Assembly: GCF_017526105.1 (NCBI RefSeq)
Contig: NZ_CP071839.1
Span: 2,656,501-2,720,500 of the forward strand
Origin: Streptomyces cyanogenus
Lineage (GTDB): Bacteria > Actinomycetota > Actinomycetes > Streptomycetales > Streptomycetaceae
Reading direction: 5' to 3'
DNA: 64,000 nucleotides
Of this stretch, positions 8,678-16,806 are shown in pieces. A program made the position numbers and the translations under genes. Every line of letters begins with the position of its first letter. Within the stretch, counting starts at the first letter, position 1. The notes below the pieces were generated by a model, which searched no databases, was not told the DNA's origin, and saw nothing but the letters and a program-made list of their open reading frames with translations.

Positions 8678-9358
8678 TCACTCCATCCTCGGACGGACCA
8701 GCCCCGACTCGTACGCGATCACGACGAGCTGCGCCCGGTCGCGCGCGCCCAGCTTCGCCATGGCCCGGTTGACGTGCGTCTTCACCGTCAGCGGGCTGAC
8801 CGCCAGGCGTTCGGCGATCTCGTCGTTGGAGTGGCCGCCGGCGACCTGGACGAGGACCTCCCGCTCCCTGCCGGTCAGCGCGCCTAGCCGCTCGGAGCGG
8901 GCCGGGTCGCGGCCGTCGCCGTCGTCGCCCTGCGCGAGGAAGCGGGCGATCAGGCCCTTGGTGGCGGCCGGGGACAGCAGCGCCTCGCCGCCGGCCGCGA
9001 CCCGGATGGCGCTCAGCAGCTCCTCGGGTTCGCTGCCCTTGCCGAGGAAGCCGGAGGCGCCGGCCCGCAGCGCCTGGACGACGTAGTCGTCGACCTCGAA
9101 CGTGGTCAGGATGACCACACGGACCTGCGCGAGGGAGGGATCGGCGCTGATCAGCCGGGTCGCGGCGAGACCGTCGGTGCCGGGCATCCGGATGTCCATG
9201 AGGACGACGTCGGGGCCGTGCTCCCGGGCCAGGCGGACCGCCTCCGCGCCGTCGGAGGCCTCCCCCACCACCTCCATGTCGGGCTCGGAGTCGACCAGCA
9301 CCCGGAACGCGCTGCGCAGCAGTGCCTGGTCGTCGGCGAGCAGGACACGGATGGTCAT
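8678..9358 (-). CDS. NarL/FixJ-type response regulator
   Basis: A receiver domain occupies about residues 1-120 with Asp55 as phosphoacceptor in VVLMDIRMPG, plus the acidic pair near residues 9-10. A LuxR-type DNA-binding domain lies at about 160-215 (LTGREREVLVQVAGGHSNDEIA, then TVKTHVNRAM). The start overlaps the stop of the histidine kinase by 4 nt (ATGA), so the two are translationally coupled and form a cognate pair. The RND pump lies ~160 nt downstream on the same strand and is the obvious candidate target. Confidence 0.93.
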   Translation of the reverse strand: MTIRVLLADDQALLRSAFRVLVDSEPDMEVVGEASDGAEAVRLAREHGPDVVLMDIRMPGTDGLAATRLISADPSLAQVRVVILTTFEVDDYVVQALRAGASGFLGKGSEPEELLSAIRVAAGGEALLSPAATKGLIARFLAQGDDGDGRDPARSERLGALTGREREVLVQVAGGHSNDEIAERLAVSPLTVKTHVNRAMAKLGARDRAQLVVIAYESGLVRPRME

Positions 9359-10572
9359 ACGGGCTCCCCCTGGGCCGTCGTCGTCTTGACCGGCAGGATC
9401 GCATGGACCCGGAAGCCGCCGCCGTAGCGGGGCCCGGTGGTCAGGGTGCCGCCGAGGGCGGTGACCCGCTCGCGCATGCCGAGCAGCCCGTGCCCGCCGC
9501 CGGCCGCCGGCTCGCCGGCCGCGCCCGAGCCGTCGTCCAGCACGGTGACCTCCACGTTCGGTCCGACCCGTACGACGCTCACCTCGGCCTCGGCGTCGGG
9601 ACCGGCGTGCTTCTGCACGTTGGTGAGCGCCTCCTGGACGATCCGGTAGGCGGCCAGGTCGACGGCGGCCGGGAGTTCGGTGCCCTGGTCGGCGCGGGCC
9701 ACGGCCACCGGCAGGCCCGCGCTGCGGAAGGTGTCGGCCAGCTCCTCCAGCCGGCTCAGGCCGGAGGCCGGTTCGGTGGGGGCCTCCGGGTCTCCGGACT
9801 GACGGAGCAGGCCGACGGTGGCGCGGAGTTCGTTCAGCGCGCTGCGGCTGGCCTCCCGGACGTGCGCGAGGGCCTCCTTGGCCTGGTCGGGCCGCTTGTC
9901 CATGACGTGGGCGGCGACGCCGGCCTGCACATTGACGAGGGCGATGTGGTGGGCGACGACGTCGTGCAGGTCGCGGGCGATGCGCAGCCGCTCCTCCGCG
10001 ACCCGGCGGCGCGCCTCCTCCTCACGGGTGCGCTCGGCGCGTTCCGCGCGCTCCCGGATGGCCTGGACGACCGCGCGGCGGCTGCGTACGGCGTCCCCGG
10101 CGGTGGCGCCGATGCCGGTCCAGGCGAGCACGCCCAGGTTCTCCTGGGCGTACCAGGGCAGCGGGCCGGCGAGCATGGCGGCGGCCGTCAGCACGGTCAT
10201 GGTGAGCAGGCCGAGTCGCCAGGTGGTGGACCGGTCGGTGGTCGCGGCCACGGTGTACAGGGCGACGACGGCGGACATCGCGACCGGGGTGCGCGGGTCG
10301 CCGGTGACGAACTCGACGAGGGACACCGTGCCGGTGACGGCCAGGACCGTGCGCGGGGTGCGGCGGCGGAAGACGAGCGCCGCCGCGCCGGCCAGCATCA
10401 GCAGCAGGCTCAGGACGTCGGGGATCCGCAGCTCCCAGACGACGCCGTGCTCGCGCCGGGGCACGGCGAAGGAACCGGCGACCATGCATGCCAGCACGCC
10501 CGCCGCGAGGGCCGCGTCCAGCGCGAGGGGGTGCGCCCTGAGACTGCACCGGGCGCGTTCGAGAGTGCTCAC
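9355..10572 (-). CDS. NarL-type sensor histidine kinase
   Basis: The 405-residue kinase has an N-terminal membrane module of about five to six helices (residues 15-155), a dimerisation/HisKA_3 region with His203 in ARDLHDVVAHHIA, and a GHKL ATPase domain ending in GGGHGLLGMRERV. It has no large extracytoplasmic sensor, so it probably reads a membrane signal. The open frame continues far upstream into the repeat tract. I place the start at the GTG at 10572, because family N-termini begin there and TACTGT lies exactly 6 nt upstream, giving a leaderless transcript. Confidence 0.9.
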   Translation of the reverse strand: MSTLERARCSLRAHPLALDAALAAGVLACMVAGSFAVPRREHGVVWELRIPDVLSLLLMLAGAAALVFRRRTPRTVLAVTGTVSLVEFVTGDPRTPVAMSAVVALYTVAATTDRSTTWRLGLLTMTVLTAAAMLAGPLPWYAQENLGVLAWTGIGATAGDAVRSRRAVVQAIRERAERAERTREEEARRRVAEERLRIARDLHDVVAHHIALVNVQAGVAAHVMDKRPDQAKEALAHVREASRSALNELRATVGLLRQSGDPEAPTEPASGLSRLEELADTFRSAGLPVAVARADQGTELPAAVDLAAYRIVQEALTNVQKHAGPDAEAEVSVVRVGPNVEVTVLDDGSGAAGEPAAGGGHGLLGMRERVTALGGTLTTGPRYGGGFRVHAILPVKTTTAQGEPV

Positions 10573-10578
10573 GGAGGA

Positions 10579-10584
10579 ACAGTA
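10579..10584 (-). promoter_or_regulatory. -10 box for the leaderless histidine-kinase start
   Basis: On the minus strand TACTGT stands 6 nt before the GTG at 10572, and there is no Shine-Dalgarno. Confidence 0.6.
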
Positions 10585-10639
10585 CGGTTCCGGCACCGGG
10601 CCGCGGGGGCCGAGAGCGCGGCCGAGGGGTGCGGGGCCG

Positions 10640-11250
10640 CGGGGGGCCGAGAGCGCAGCCAAGGGGCGCGGAGCCGCAGGGATCGAGAGCGCAGCCCAAG
10701 GGGCGCGGAGCCGCAGGGATCGAGAGCACAGCCAAGGGCCGCGGAGCCGCAGGGATCGAGAGCACAGCCAAGGGCCGCGGAGCCGCAGGGATCGAGAGCA
10801 CAGCCAAGGGCCGCGGAGCCGCAGGGATCGAGAGCGCAGCCCAAGGGGCGCGGAGCCGCAGGGATCGAGAGCGCAGCCAAGGGCCGCGGAGCCGCAGGGA
10901 TCGAGAGCGCAGCCCAAGGAGCGAGGCCGCGAAGGCCGAGAACACGGCCAAGGGACACGCGACCGCGAGGGCCCAAAGCACGGCCCAAGCGGCAGGGCCG
11001 CGAAGGCCGAGAACACGGCCAAGGGGCGCGGGCCGCGAGGGCCGAGGACGCGGACAAGGGACACGCGACCGCGACGGCCCAAAGCACGGCCGCACGGCCA
11101 AGGGCGGGGTCACGACCGTCGGAACGCAGCCAAGGGCACAAGGCCACGGGGCTCAGAGCGCGGGCCAAGGCGCGCAGGGCAAGGGCCACGCGACCGCGAG
11201 GGTCCGCCGGACCGCGACGGCCCAGAGCGCGGCCAAAGGGCGCGGGGAAA
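10640..11250. repeat. 36/37-bp tandem repeat tract with degenerate flank
   Basis: This 740-nt gap between the histidine kinase and pspAA holds no convincing gene. At about 10679-10920 are seven head-to-tail units beginning GGGATCGAGAGC, of 36 nt (AGC[AG]CAGCCAAGGGCCGCGG type) or 37 nt (AGCGCAGCCCAAGGGGCGCGG type), each ending GAGCCGCA. From about 10920 to 11250 the tract decays into longer imperfect repeats sharing GAGAACACGGCCAAGGG and CCCAAAGCACGGCC. Units abut without unique spacers. Long open frames run through on both strands, as expected of GC-rich repeats with a 12-codon period, but none has a recognisable domain. Confidence 0.9.
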
Positions 11251-11312
11251 CGCGCGGGCGGTGGGCACGTGCCGGATCACGGGCGCCCCGGGCTCTCGGG
11301 GCGCTCGTGTGC

Positions 11313-11591
11313 TCAGCCCGGGATCAGCCCCTCGTCGCTCAGCAGTTCCCGGACCTCCTCCAGCGTCGCGTCGGCCGACGGCAGGATCAGGTCGGACGGC
11401 TCCAGCGAGGCGTCCGGCAGCGGCGTGCCGAGCCGGCGGACGGCGTCCAGGAGGGCGCCGAGGGTGCGGCGGAAGCCGTCCTCGTCGCCGCTCTCCATCT
11501 CGGCCAGCAGCTCGTCGTCCAGCTGGTTCAGCTCGGCGAGGTGGCTGTCGTCCAGCCTCACCTGGCCCTCCCCCATGATCCGTACGATCAC
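11313..11591 (-). CDS. pspAA: PspA-associated protein PspAA
   Basis: The 92-residue product matches the small actinobacterial PspAA family: a beta-rich N-terminus (MIVRIMGEGQVRLD), an acidic helical middle (LNQLDDELLAEMESGDE) and a conserved C-terminal block (PSDLILPSADATLEEVRELLSDEGLIPG). It follows pspA by 33 nt on the same strand, the usual pspA-pspAA order. Members are thought to work with PspA at the membrane under envelope stress; the exact role is unknown. Confidence 0.85.
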   Translation of the reverse strand: MIVRIMGEGQVRLDDSHLAELNQLDDELLAEMESGDEDGFRRTLGALLDAVRRLGTPLPDASLEPSDLILPSADATLEEVRELLSDEGLIPG

Positions 11592-11624
11592 GTCGGCCTC
11601 CTCGGCTCGGGCCCCGGCGCCGGG

Positions 11625-12416
11625 CTACTGCTTGTCGAAGCGCGGGGTGTCCTGCGGCTGCTGCTGGGACTGCCCCTGACCGGTGCCGCCCTCGATGGCC
11701 TGCTGCGGGGAGCCCCCGGCCAGCTCGGCCTTCATGCGCTGCAGTTCCAGCTCTACATCCGTACCACCGGAGAGCCGGTCCAGCTCGGCCTGGATGTCGT
11801 CCTTGTGCATGCCGGACTGGTCGTCGAGGGCGCCGGAGGCGAGCAGCTCGTCGATGGCGCCGGCCCGGGCCTGGAGCTGGGCGGTCTTGTCCTCGGCGCG
11901 CTGGATGGCCAGGCCGACGTCGCCCATCTCCTCGGAGATGCCGGAGAAGGCCTCGCCGATGCGGGTCTGGGCCTGGGCGGCGGTGTAGGTGGCCTTGATG
12001 GTCTCCTTCTTGGTACGGAAGGCGTCCACCTTGGCCTGGAGGCGCTGGGCCGCCAGGGTGAGCTTCTCCTCCTCGCCCTGGAGGGTCGCGTGCTGCGTCT
12101 CCAGGTCCGTGACCTGCTGCTGGAGCGCGGCCTTGCGAGACAGCGCCTCGCGGGCCAGGTCCTCCCGGCCGAGCGCGAGCGCCTTGCGGCCCTGGTCCTC
12201 CAGCTTGGCGGACTGCTGCTGGAGCTGGTTGAGCTGGAGCTCCAGGCGCTTGCGGCTGGTCGCCACGTCGGCCACGCCGCGCCGCACCTTCTGCAGCAGC
12301 TCCAGCTGCTTCTGGTAGGAGTAATCGAGGGTCTCGCGCGGGTCCTCGGCCCGGTCAAGGGCCTTGTTCGCCTTCGCGCGGAAGATCATCCCCATACGCT
12401 TCATGACACCGCTCAT
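11625..12416 (-). CDS. pspA: Phage shock protein A / IM30 family protein
   Basis: This 263-residue protein is almost entirely coiled coil (about residues 25-220), after a short amphipathic N-terminal helix (MSGVMKRMGMIFRAKANKALDRAEDP) that would touch the inner leaflet. The C-terminus is Gln/Gly-rich and disordered. PspA/Vipp1 proteins polymerise on stressed membranes and help keep the proton gradient. It heads a two-gene operon with pspAA. The related htpX-pspAB pair is at 59-60.6 kb. Confidence 0.93.
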   Translation of the reverse strand: MSGVMKRMGMIFRAKANKALDRAEDPRETLDYSYQKQLELLQKVRRGVADVATSRKRLELQLNQLQQQSAKLEDQGRKALALGREDLAREALSRKAALQQQVTDLETQHATLQGEEEKLTLAAQRLQAKVDAFRTKKETIKATYTAAQAQTRIGEAFSGISEEMGDVGLAIQRAEDKTAQLQARAGAIDELLASGALDDQSGMHKDDIQAELDRLSGGTDVELELQRMKAELAGGSPQQAIEGGTGQGQSQQQPQDTPRFDKQ

Positions 12417-12680
12417 GGGCTTCGCGCGCCCCCTTCTGACGGACTCCAGCTCACCGATCCTGCGACAGGACCCACAGTACGGGCCCTGCTTCCATTACCG
12501 CACTGTTCGCGGGGTGATGCGCTCATCCCCGAGGACGACTGCGGACCGCACCGCTCCGGCGTGAGGAGTAGGTGATCCACCCGGATCCCCACCGCATCCG
12601 TCCCCGCGCTGTCCCTCTGAAGACGTCCGGCGTTGCCGGATCGTTCCCCACCGGACTGGGGTCCATGCCGGTGCAGCCCT

Positions 12681-12686
12681 TACCCT
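12681..12686 (+). promoter_or_regulatory. -10 box for the leaderless DUF3043 start
   Basis: TACCCT stands 8 nt before the GTG at 12695. The surrounding 12417-12694 gap carries the divergent promoters of pspA and this gene; no other gene is seen in it. Confidence 0.6.
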
Positions 12687-12694
12687 TGGGTTTT

Positions 12695-13291
12695 GTGTTC
12701 CGTAGCCGTGCCAAGGAAGAGAAGGCCCCCGCCGACAAGGCGGCGGTGACCGACTCCAAGCAGACCCGTGACCCGCAGGCCCCGAAGGGCAGGCCCACGC
12801 CCAAGCGCAGTGAGGCCCAGTCCCAGCGCCGCAGCGTCGCCCACACGCCGACGAACCGCAAGGAGGCAGCCAAGCGCCAGCGCGAGGAGCGGCGGCGGGC
12901 GCTGGAGCGGCAGCGCCAGGCGCTGGCCGGCGGCGACGAGCGGTATCTGCCCGCCCGGGACAAGGGCCCGGTCCGCCGGTTCGCCCGGGACTGGGTGGAC
13001 TCGCGCTTCAACGTCGCGGAGTTCTTCCTGCCGCTCGCCGTGGTCATCCTGGTGCTGAGCGTGGTGCGGGTGCCCGCGATCCAGAGCATCGCGCTGCTGC
13101 TGTGGCTGGTCGTGATCGTGCTGATCGTGCTGGACGCGGCGTTCAGCGGCTTCCGGCTGAAGAAGCGGCTCAAGGAGCGCTTCGGTGACGAGAACACGCG
13201 CGGTGCGGTCGCCTACGCCCTGATGCGGTCTCTGCAGATGCGCCGGCTTCGGCTGCCGAAGCCGCAGGTCAAGCGCGGAGAGCGGCCCTGA
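12695..13291 (+). CDS. DUF3043 membrane protein
   Basis: The 198-residue protein has a long basic, Lys/Arg/Gln-rich cytoplasmic N-terminus (about 1-105, with a helical RKEAAKRQREERRRALERQRQ stretch), two transmembrane helices (about 108-126 and 130-150) and a basic C-terminal tail. This is the DUF3043 layout, an actinobacterial family of unknown function. I chose the GTG at 12695 rather than the upstream ATG at 12665, because homologues begin at FRSRAK and a TACCCT -10 fits a leaderless start. It overlaps the next gene by 4 nt. Confidence 0.85.
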   Translation: MFRSRAKEEKAPADKAAVTDSKQTRDPQAPKGRPTPKRSEAQSQRRSVAHTPTNRKEAAKRQREERRRALERQRQALAGGDERYLPARDKGPVRRFARDWVDSRFNVAEFFLPLAVVILVLSVVRVPAIQSIALLLWLVVIVLIVLDAAFSGFRLKKRLKERFGDENTRGAVAYALMRSLQMRRLRLPKPQVKRGERP

Positions 13292-14076
13292 GCGCTGACG
13301 CTTTCACCGGGCGCGCGGCCGAGGCCCGGCCGAACAGGCTGGGCGGTCTGCGGGATGTCGTCAGCCAGGAGCTGGTGGCGCGGCAGCTGGACGAGCAGAT
13401 AGCCGGGCGGTTCCCGGTCGGACGGCGGCTGCGGGTGCTCGACGTGGGGATGGGCCGGGGCGAGCAGGCGCTGCGGCTGGCCCGGCTCGGTCACCAGGTG
13501 ACCGGGGTCGAGCAGGACGCGACGATGATCGCCGCCGCCCGGGAGGCCGTGGCCCGGGAACCGGAGGGCATCCGGGAGCGGGTCCGGCTGGTGCAGGGCG
13601 ACGGGCGGGACACCGGCGTGCACTTCCTGCCGGGCAGCTTCGACGTGGTGCTGTGCCACGCCGTACTGATGTACGTCGAGGAGCCCGACCCACTGGTGGC
13701 GGGCCTGGCCCGGATGCTGGCCTCCGGCGGCCTGCTCTCCCTCCTGGTTCGCAACGGCGACGCGCTCGCCATGCGCCCGGGCCTGACCGGTGACTGGGCC
13801 GGCGCCCTGGCCGCGTTCGACACCACCGCCTACCGCAACCGCCTCGGCCTGGACGTCCGCGCCGACCGTCTGGCCTCCCTGACCGCCACGCTCGCCGGCA
13901 TCGCCGCGCCGCTGCACGCCTGGTACGGCGTCCGGGTCTTCACGGACACGGCGGCGGACGACGCGGCGATACCCGACGACCTCCGGACGCTGCTGGCGGT
14001 GGAGGAGCGGGCCGGGCGTACGGACCCCTATCGCGGGGTGGCGGCGCTGCTGCATCTGTGCGGGGTACGCGGCTGA
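13288..14076 (+). CDS. Class I SAM-dependent methyltransferase, probable CTG start
   Basis: The 262-residue protein has a Rossmann methyltransferase core: motif I VLDVGMGRGEQALRLARLGHQVTGVE, then GDGRDT and an FDVVLCHAVLMYVEEP block. The substrate is unknown; it resembles CmoA/CmoM-like enzymes only in fold. The frame has no ATG or GTG before 13375, which would leave out ~29 residues that look like genuine protein (SADAFTGRAAEARPNRLGGL). A CTG at 13288 overlaps the DUF3043 stop as CTGA, with GGAGAG 5 nt upstream, so I propose CTG as start. The fallback is GTG 13375. The two genes are translationally coupled. Confidence 0.75.
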   Translation: MSADAFTGRAAEARPNRLGGLRDVVSQELVARQLDEQIAGRFPVGRRLRVLDVGMGRGEQALRLARLGHQVTGVEQDATMIAAAREAVAREPEGIRERVRLVQGDGRDTGVHFLPGSFDVVLCHAVLMYVEEPDPLVAGLARMLASGGLLSLLVRNGDALAMRPGLTGDWAGALAAFDTTAYRNRLGLDVRADRLASLTATLAGIAAPLHAWYGVRVFTDTAADDAAIPDDLRTLLAVEERAGRTDPYRGVAALLHLCGVRG

Positions 14077-14132
14077 GCCCGTTCGGGGCAACAGCACGGG
14101 ACGGATGATCACCTTCCGGTGAGACTCGGGGC

Positions 14133-15224
14133 ATGGACGCTTCCCGTACCCGCGCGCGTGCCCCGCGGACGGCCGTCCGCGCCGCCGCGCTGGCGTGCTG
14201 CGCCGCCCTCGCCGCCGGCTGCACGGTTCCGGCCGTCCCGGCCGGTCCGGACACCACGGCGACGGCTCCGGAGGGCGCCCGGGCGGGCGTGCCGATGGCC
14301 GCGAGCGACCTGCAGAACCAGTACCAGAGGGTCATCAAGGACGTCCTGCCGTCGGTCGTGCAGATCCAGGCGAGCCACGACCTGGGCTCCGGGGTGGTGT
14401 ACGACGGCAACGGACACATCGTCACCAACGCGCACGTCGTCGGGTCGGAGAAGACCTTCCAGGTGACCACGGCCAACAGCGAGGAGCCGCTCACCGCGAG
14501 CCTGGTCTACTCCTACCCCGAGCAGGACCTGGCCGTGATCCGGCTGGACCGGGTGCCGGACGGGCTGAAACCGGCGGTGTTCGGGAACTCCGACAAGGTG
14601 GAGGTCGGCCAGATCGTGCTGGCGATGGGGTCGCCGCTGGGGCTGTCGTCCAGCGTGACCCAGGGGATCGTCTCGGCGACCGGACGGACCGTCAGCGAGG
14701 GCGACGACGCAGGCGGTACGGGCGCGACGATCGCGAACATGGTGCAGACGTCGGCCGCGATCAACCCGGGCAACAGCGGCGGCGCCCTGGTCGGCCTCGA
14801 CGGGCAGGTGATCGGCATCCCGACGCTCGCGGCGGCCGACCCGAGCCTCGGCGGCAGCGCGGCGCCGGGCATCGGGTTCGCGATCCCGGCGTCGATGGTG
14901 CGGACGATCGCCGACCAGATCGTCAGGCAGGGCAAGGTCGTCGACTCCGGGCGGGCGGCCCTCGACATCACGGCGCGGACCGTCGTGGACGACCGCTACC
15001 GGCCGGTCGGGGTGGCGGTGGTCAGCGTCCGGGCCGGCGGCGCGGCCGCACGGGCGGGCCTGCTGCCCGGGGACATCATCACCAAGGTGGGTGACCAGCC
15101 CATCACCACCATCACCTCGCTCGCCGAGGCCCTGGCGGCCGGCAGGCCGGGCGGACGGACGTCGGTGACGTACCTGCGCGACGGCACGGAGAAGACGGTC
15201 CAGGTGACGCTGGGCGAGCAGTGA
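14133..15224 (+). CDS. Lipoprotein HtrA-like serine protease with PDZ domain
   Basis: The 363-residue product starts with a twin-basic signal peptide and a lipobox (LAAGC, Cys30), so it should be anchored outside the membrane. The trypsin-like domain (about 62-245) has the triad His101 (IVTNAHVVG), Asp132 (QDLAVI) and Ser215 (NPGNSGGALV). A PDZ domain follows (about 260-355; GLLPGDIITKVGDQPI). This is the S1C/DegP plan used for extracytoplasmic protein quality control. Lipid anchoring replaces the usual N-terminal helix. Confidence 0.92.
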   Translation: MDASRTRARAPRTAVRAAALACCAALAAGCTVPAVPAGPDTTATAPEGARAGVPMAASDLQNQYQRVIKDVLPSVVQIQASHDLGSGVVYDGNGHIVTNAHVVGSEKTFQVTTANSEEPLTASLVYSYPEQDLAVIRLDRVPDGLKPAVFGNSDKVEVGQIVLAMGSPLGLSSSVTQGIVSATGRTVSEGDDAGGTGATIANMVQTSAAINPGNSGGALVGLDGQVIGIPTLAAADPSLGGSAAPGIGFAIPASMVRTIADQIVRQGKVVDSGRAALDITARTVVDDRYRPVGVAVVSVRAGGAAARAGLLPGDIITKVGDQPITTITSLAEALAAGRPGGRTSVTYLRDGTEKTVQVTLGEQ

Positions 15225-15274
15225 GGAGAGCGGCCCGGCGGCCCCCTCCCCACCTTCTCGCCCCGCCGGCCGGC

Positions 15275-15484
15275 TCAGGCGTCGGCGTGCAGGCTCATGG
15301 GCCCGTAGATCTCGGTGGTCTCCTCGAACAGCCGCACCTGGTCGGCCCCGCCCTCCAGCAGCGCCTTCCAGTGTTCGCCGATCCAGGACTCGGCGTCGCC
15401 CTGGGTGGTGAACTCCTCGGGCTGCACCGCCGGCTGGACCTCCGTCCCGTCGGCCTTCTCGAACCGCCACGTCCATGCCGTCAT
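15275..15484 (-). CDS. Conserved small hypothetical protein, 69 aa
   Basis: An open frame continues much further upstream, but a very strong ribosome site (AAAGGAGG, 6 nt before the ATG at 15484) fixes the start. The acidic product begins with a beta-rich TAWTWRFEKADG, followed by an amphipathic helix (DAESWIGEHWKALLEGG) and another beta segment. There are no cysteines or membrane segments. I recognise it only as a conserved Streptomyces protein of unknown function. It converges with the protease gene and diverges from cobU. Confidence 0.7.
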   Translation of the reverse strand: MTAWTWRFEKADGTEVQPAVQPEEFTTQGDAESWIGEHWKALLEGGADQVRLFEETTEIYGPMSLHADA

Positions 15485-15563
15485 GTGGGCCTCCTTTGAT
15501 CCAACACCTGCCGAGAGCCTAGCCGGAAGCGCAAGACCTGCTCGGAGAGGCGAAAATCGATCT

Positions 15564-16766
15564 GTGGACATCACTCTGCTCGGTACCGGCTCCCCCGTGG
15601 GACTGCCTCGCCCCGACTGTTCCTGTGCCGCCTGTGCGACCGCGCTCGGGCCGGACGCACGGGCCGCGACCGCGGTGCTGGTGGACGGCGCGCTGCTGCT
15701 CGATCTGACGCCGGGTGCGGCCTTCGCGGCCGCGCGCGCCGGGCATTCGCTGGGCGGGGTACGGCAGGTGCTGCTGTCCCATCCGCACGACGGCCCTGCG
15801 GTGGAGGTGCCGGCCGGGCTGCCGCAGCCCGGGCGGGTGCCGGACGGGCGGGAGTTGGCGCTGCTGACGGGGCATCGGGTGCGGGCGGTGGCGATGGACG
15901 CGGGCGGCACCGGGTACGCGGTGACCGGGCCGGACGGGCAGCGGCTGCTGTACCTGCCGCCGGGCGGGGCGCCGGCCGGTCTGGAGGAGGCGACGGCGGA
16001 GTCGTACGACATGCTCCTCGCGGACGTCGTCGGGCGCCCCGACGCGCTCGCCCGGCTGCGCGCGGTGGGTTCGGTCGGCCCCACGACGGACGTGCTCGCC
16101 GTCCACCTGGACCACGACGTGCCGCCGGGCGCGGAGTTGCGGCGCCGGCTCGCGGCGGCCGGGGCGCGGGCGGTGCCGGACGGTACGACGCTGGTGGTCG
16201 GGGCGTACGAGGAGGTGCCGGACGTGCCGCGGCGGACGCTGGTGCTGGGCGGGGCGCGCTCGGGCAAGTCGGTGGAGGCGGAGCGGCGGCTGGAGGCCTT
16301 CCCGGACGTGCTGTACGTGGCGACGGGCGGCACGCGGGGCGGGGACACCGAGTGGGCGGCGCGGGTGGCCGCGCACCGGGAGCGGCGGCCGGGGTCGTGG
16401 CGTACGACGGAGACGACGGACCTGGTGCCGCTGCTCGCCGAGGACGGGCCGCCGCTGCTGATCGACTGTCTGTCGCTGTGGCTGACCGATGTGATGGACT
16501 CCGTCGGCGCGTGGGACGACGCGGAGTGGGCGGGCGGTGGCGAGAAGGCGTTGCGGGAGCGGGTGCGGGAGCTGGCGTCCGCGGTGCGGGCCACCCGGCG
16601 GACCGTGGTGGCGGTGTCCAACGAGGTCGGTTCCGGGATCGTCCCGGCGACGGCCTCGGGGCGGCGGTACCGGGACGAACTGGGGCGCCTGAACGCGGCG
16701 TTCGGGGCGGAGTGCGAGCAGGTGCTGCTGGTCGTCGCCGGGCAGGCGCTGGTGCTCCGGGGGTGA
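15564..16766 (+). CDS. cobU: Adenosylcobinamide kinase/guanylyltransferase with N-terminal PhnP-like domain
   Basis: CobU phosphorylates adenosylcobinamide and then guanylylates it, in the nucleotide-loop branch of B12 assembly. The CobU domain occupies about residues 222-400: Walker A GGARSGKS near 228, a LIDCLSLWLTDVM block and the NEVGSGIVP motif. It is preceded by ~215 residues resembling a metallo-beta-lactamase/PhnP fold (DITLLGTGSPVGLPRPDCSCAAC). The metal motif there seems degenerate: only SHPHDGP remains and the HxHxDH signature is lost. The two-domain form is typical of Streptomyces CobU. The GTG at 15564 fits the conserved N-terminus. cobT and cobS follow at 17.9 and 22.6 kb. Confidence 0.9.
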   Translation: MDITLLGTGSPVGLPRPDCSCAACATALGPDARAATAVLVDGALLLDLTPGAAFAAARAGHSLGGVRQVLLSHPHDGPAVEVPAGLPQPGRVPDGRELALLTGHRVRAVAMDAGGTGYAVTGPDGQRLLYLPPGGAPAGLEEATAESYDMLLADVVGRPDALARLRAVGSVGPTTDVLAVHLDHDVPPGAELRRRLAAAGARAVPDGTTLVVGAYEEVPDVPRRTLVLGGARSGKSVEAERRLEAFPDVLYVATGGTRGGDTEWAARVAAHRERRPGSWRTTETTDLVPLLAEDGPPLLIDCLSLWLTDVMDSVGAWDDAEWAGGGEKALRERVRELASAVRATRRTVVAVSNEVGSGIVPATASGRRYRDELGRLNAAFGAECEQVLLVVAGQALVLRG

Positions 16767-16771
16767 GCCGG

Positions 16772-16806
16772 GCAACGGCGCGACCAGCCCCCGCGTGCCC
16801 GCGGCT
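16772..16806. repeat. Fragment of a dispersed Streptomyces intergenic repeat
   Basis: The segment GCGCGACCAGCCCCCGCGTG resembles the second half of an element common between Streptomyces genes (GGGGCGCGGGGAACTGCGCGA followed by CCAGCCCCC). Other copies in this window are at 25228-25268 and 38594-38630. Confidence 0.5.

Noticed and set aside
10640..10920. CRISPR array in the 36/37-bp repeats
   Set aside because: The units are contiguous, with no unique spacers between them, and no cas genes are present.
9322..11679. Very long plus-strand frame (785 codons) through the repeat tract
   Set aside because: It is antisense to the histidine kinase and the start of pspA-pspAA, has no domain, and is open because of GC3 bias and the 12-codon repeat period.
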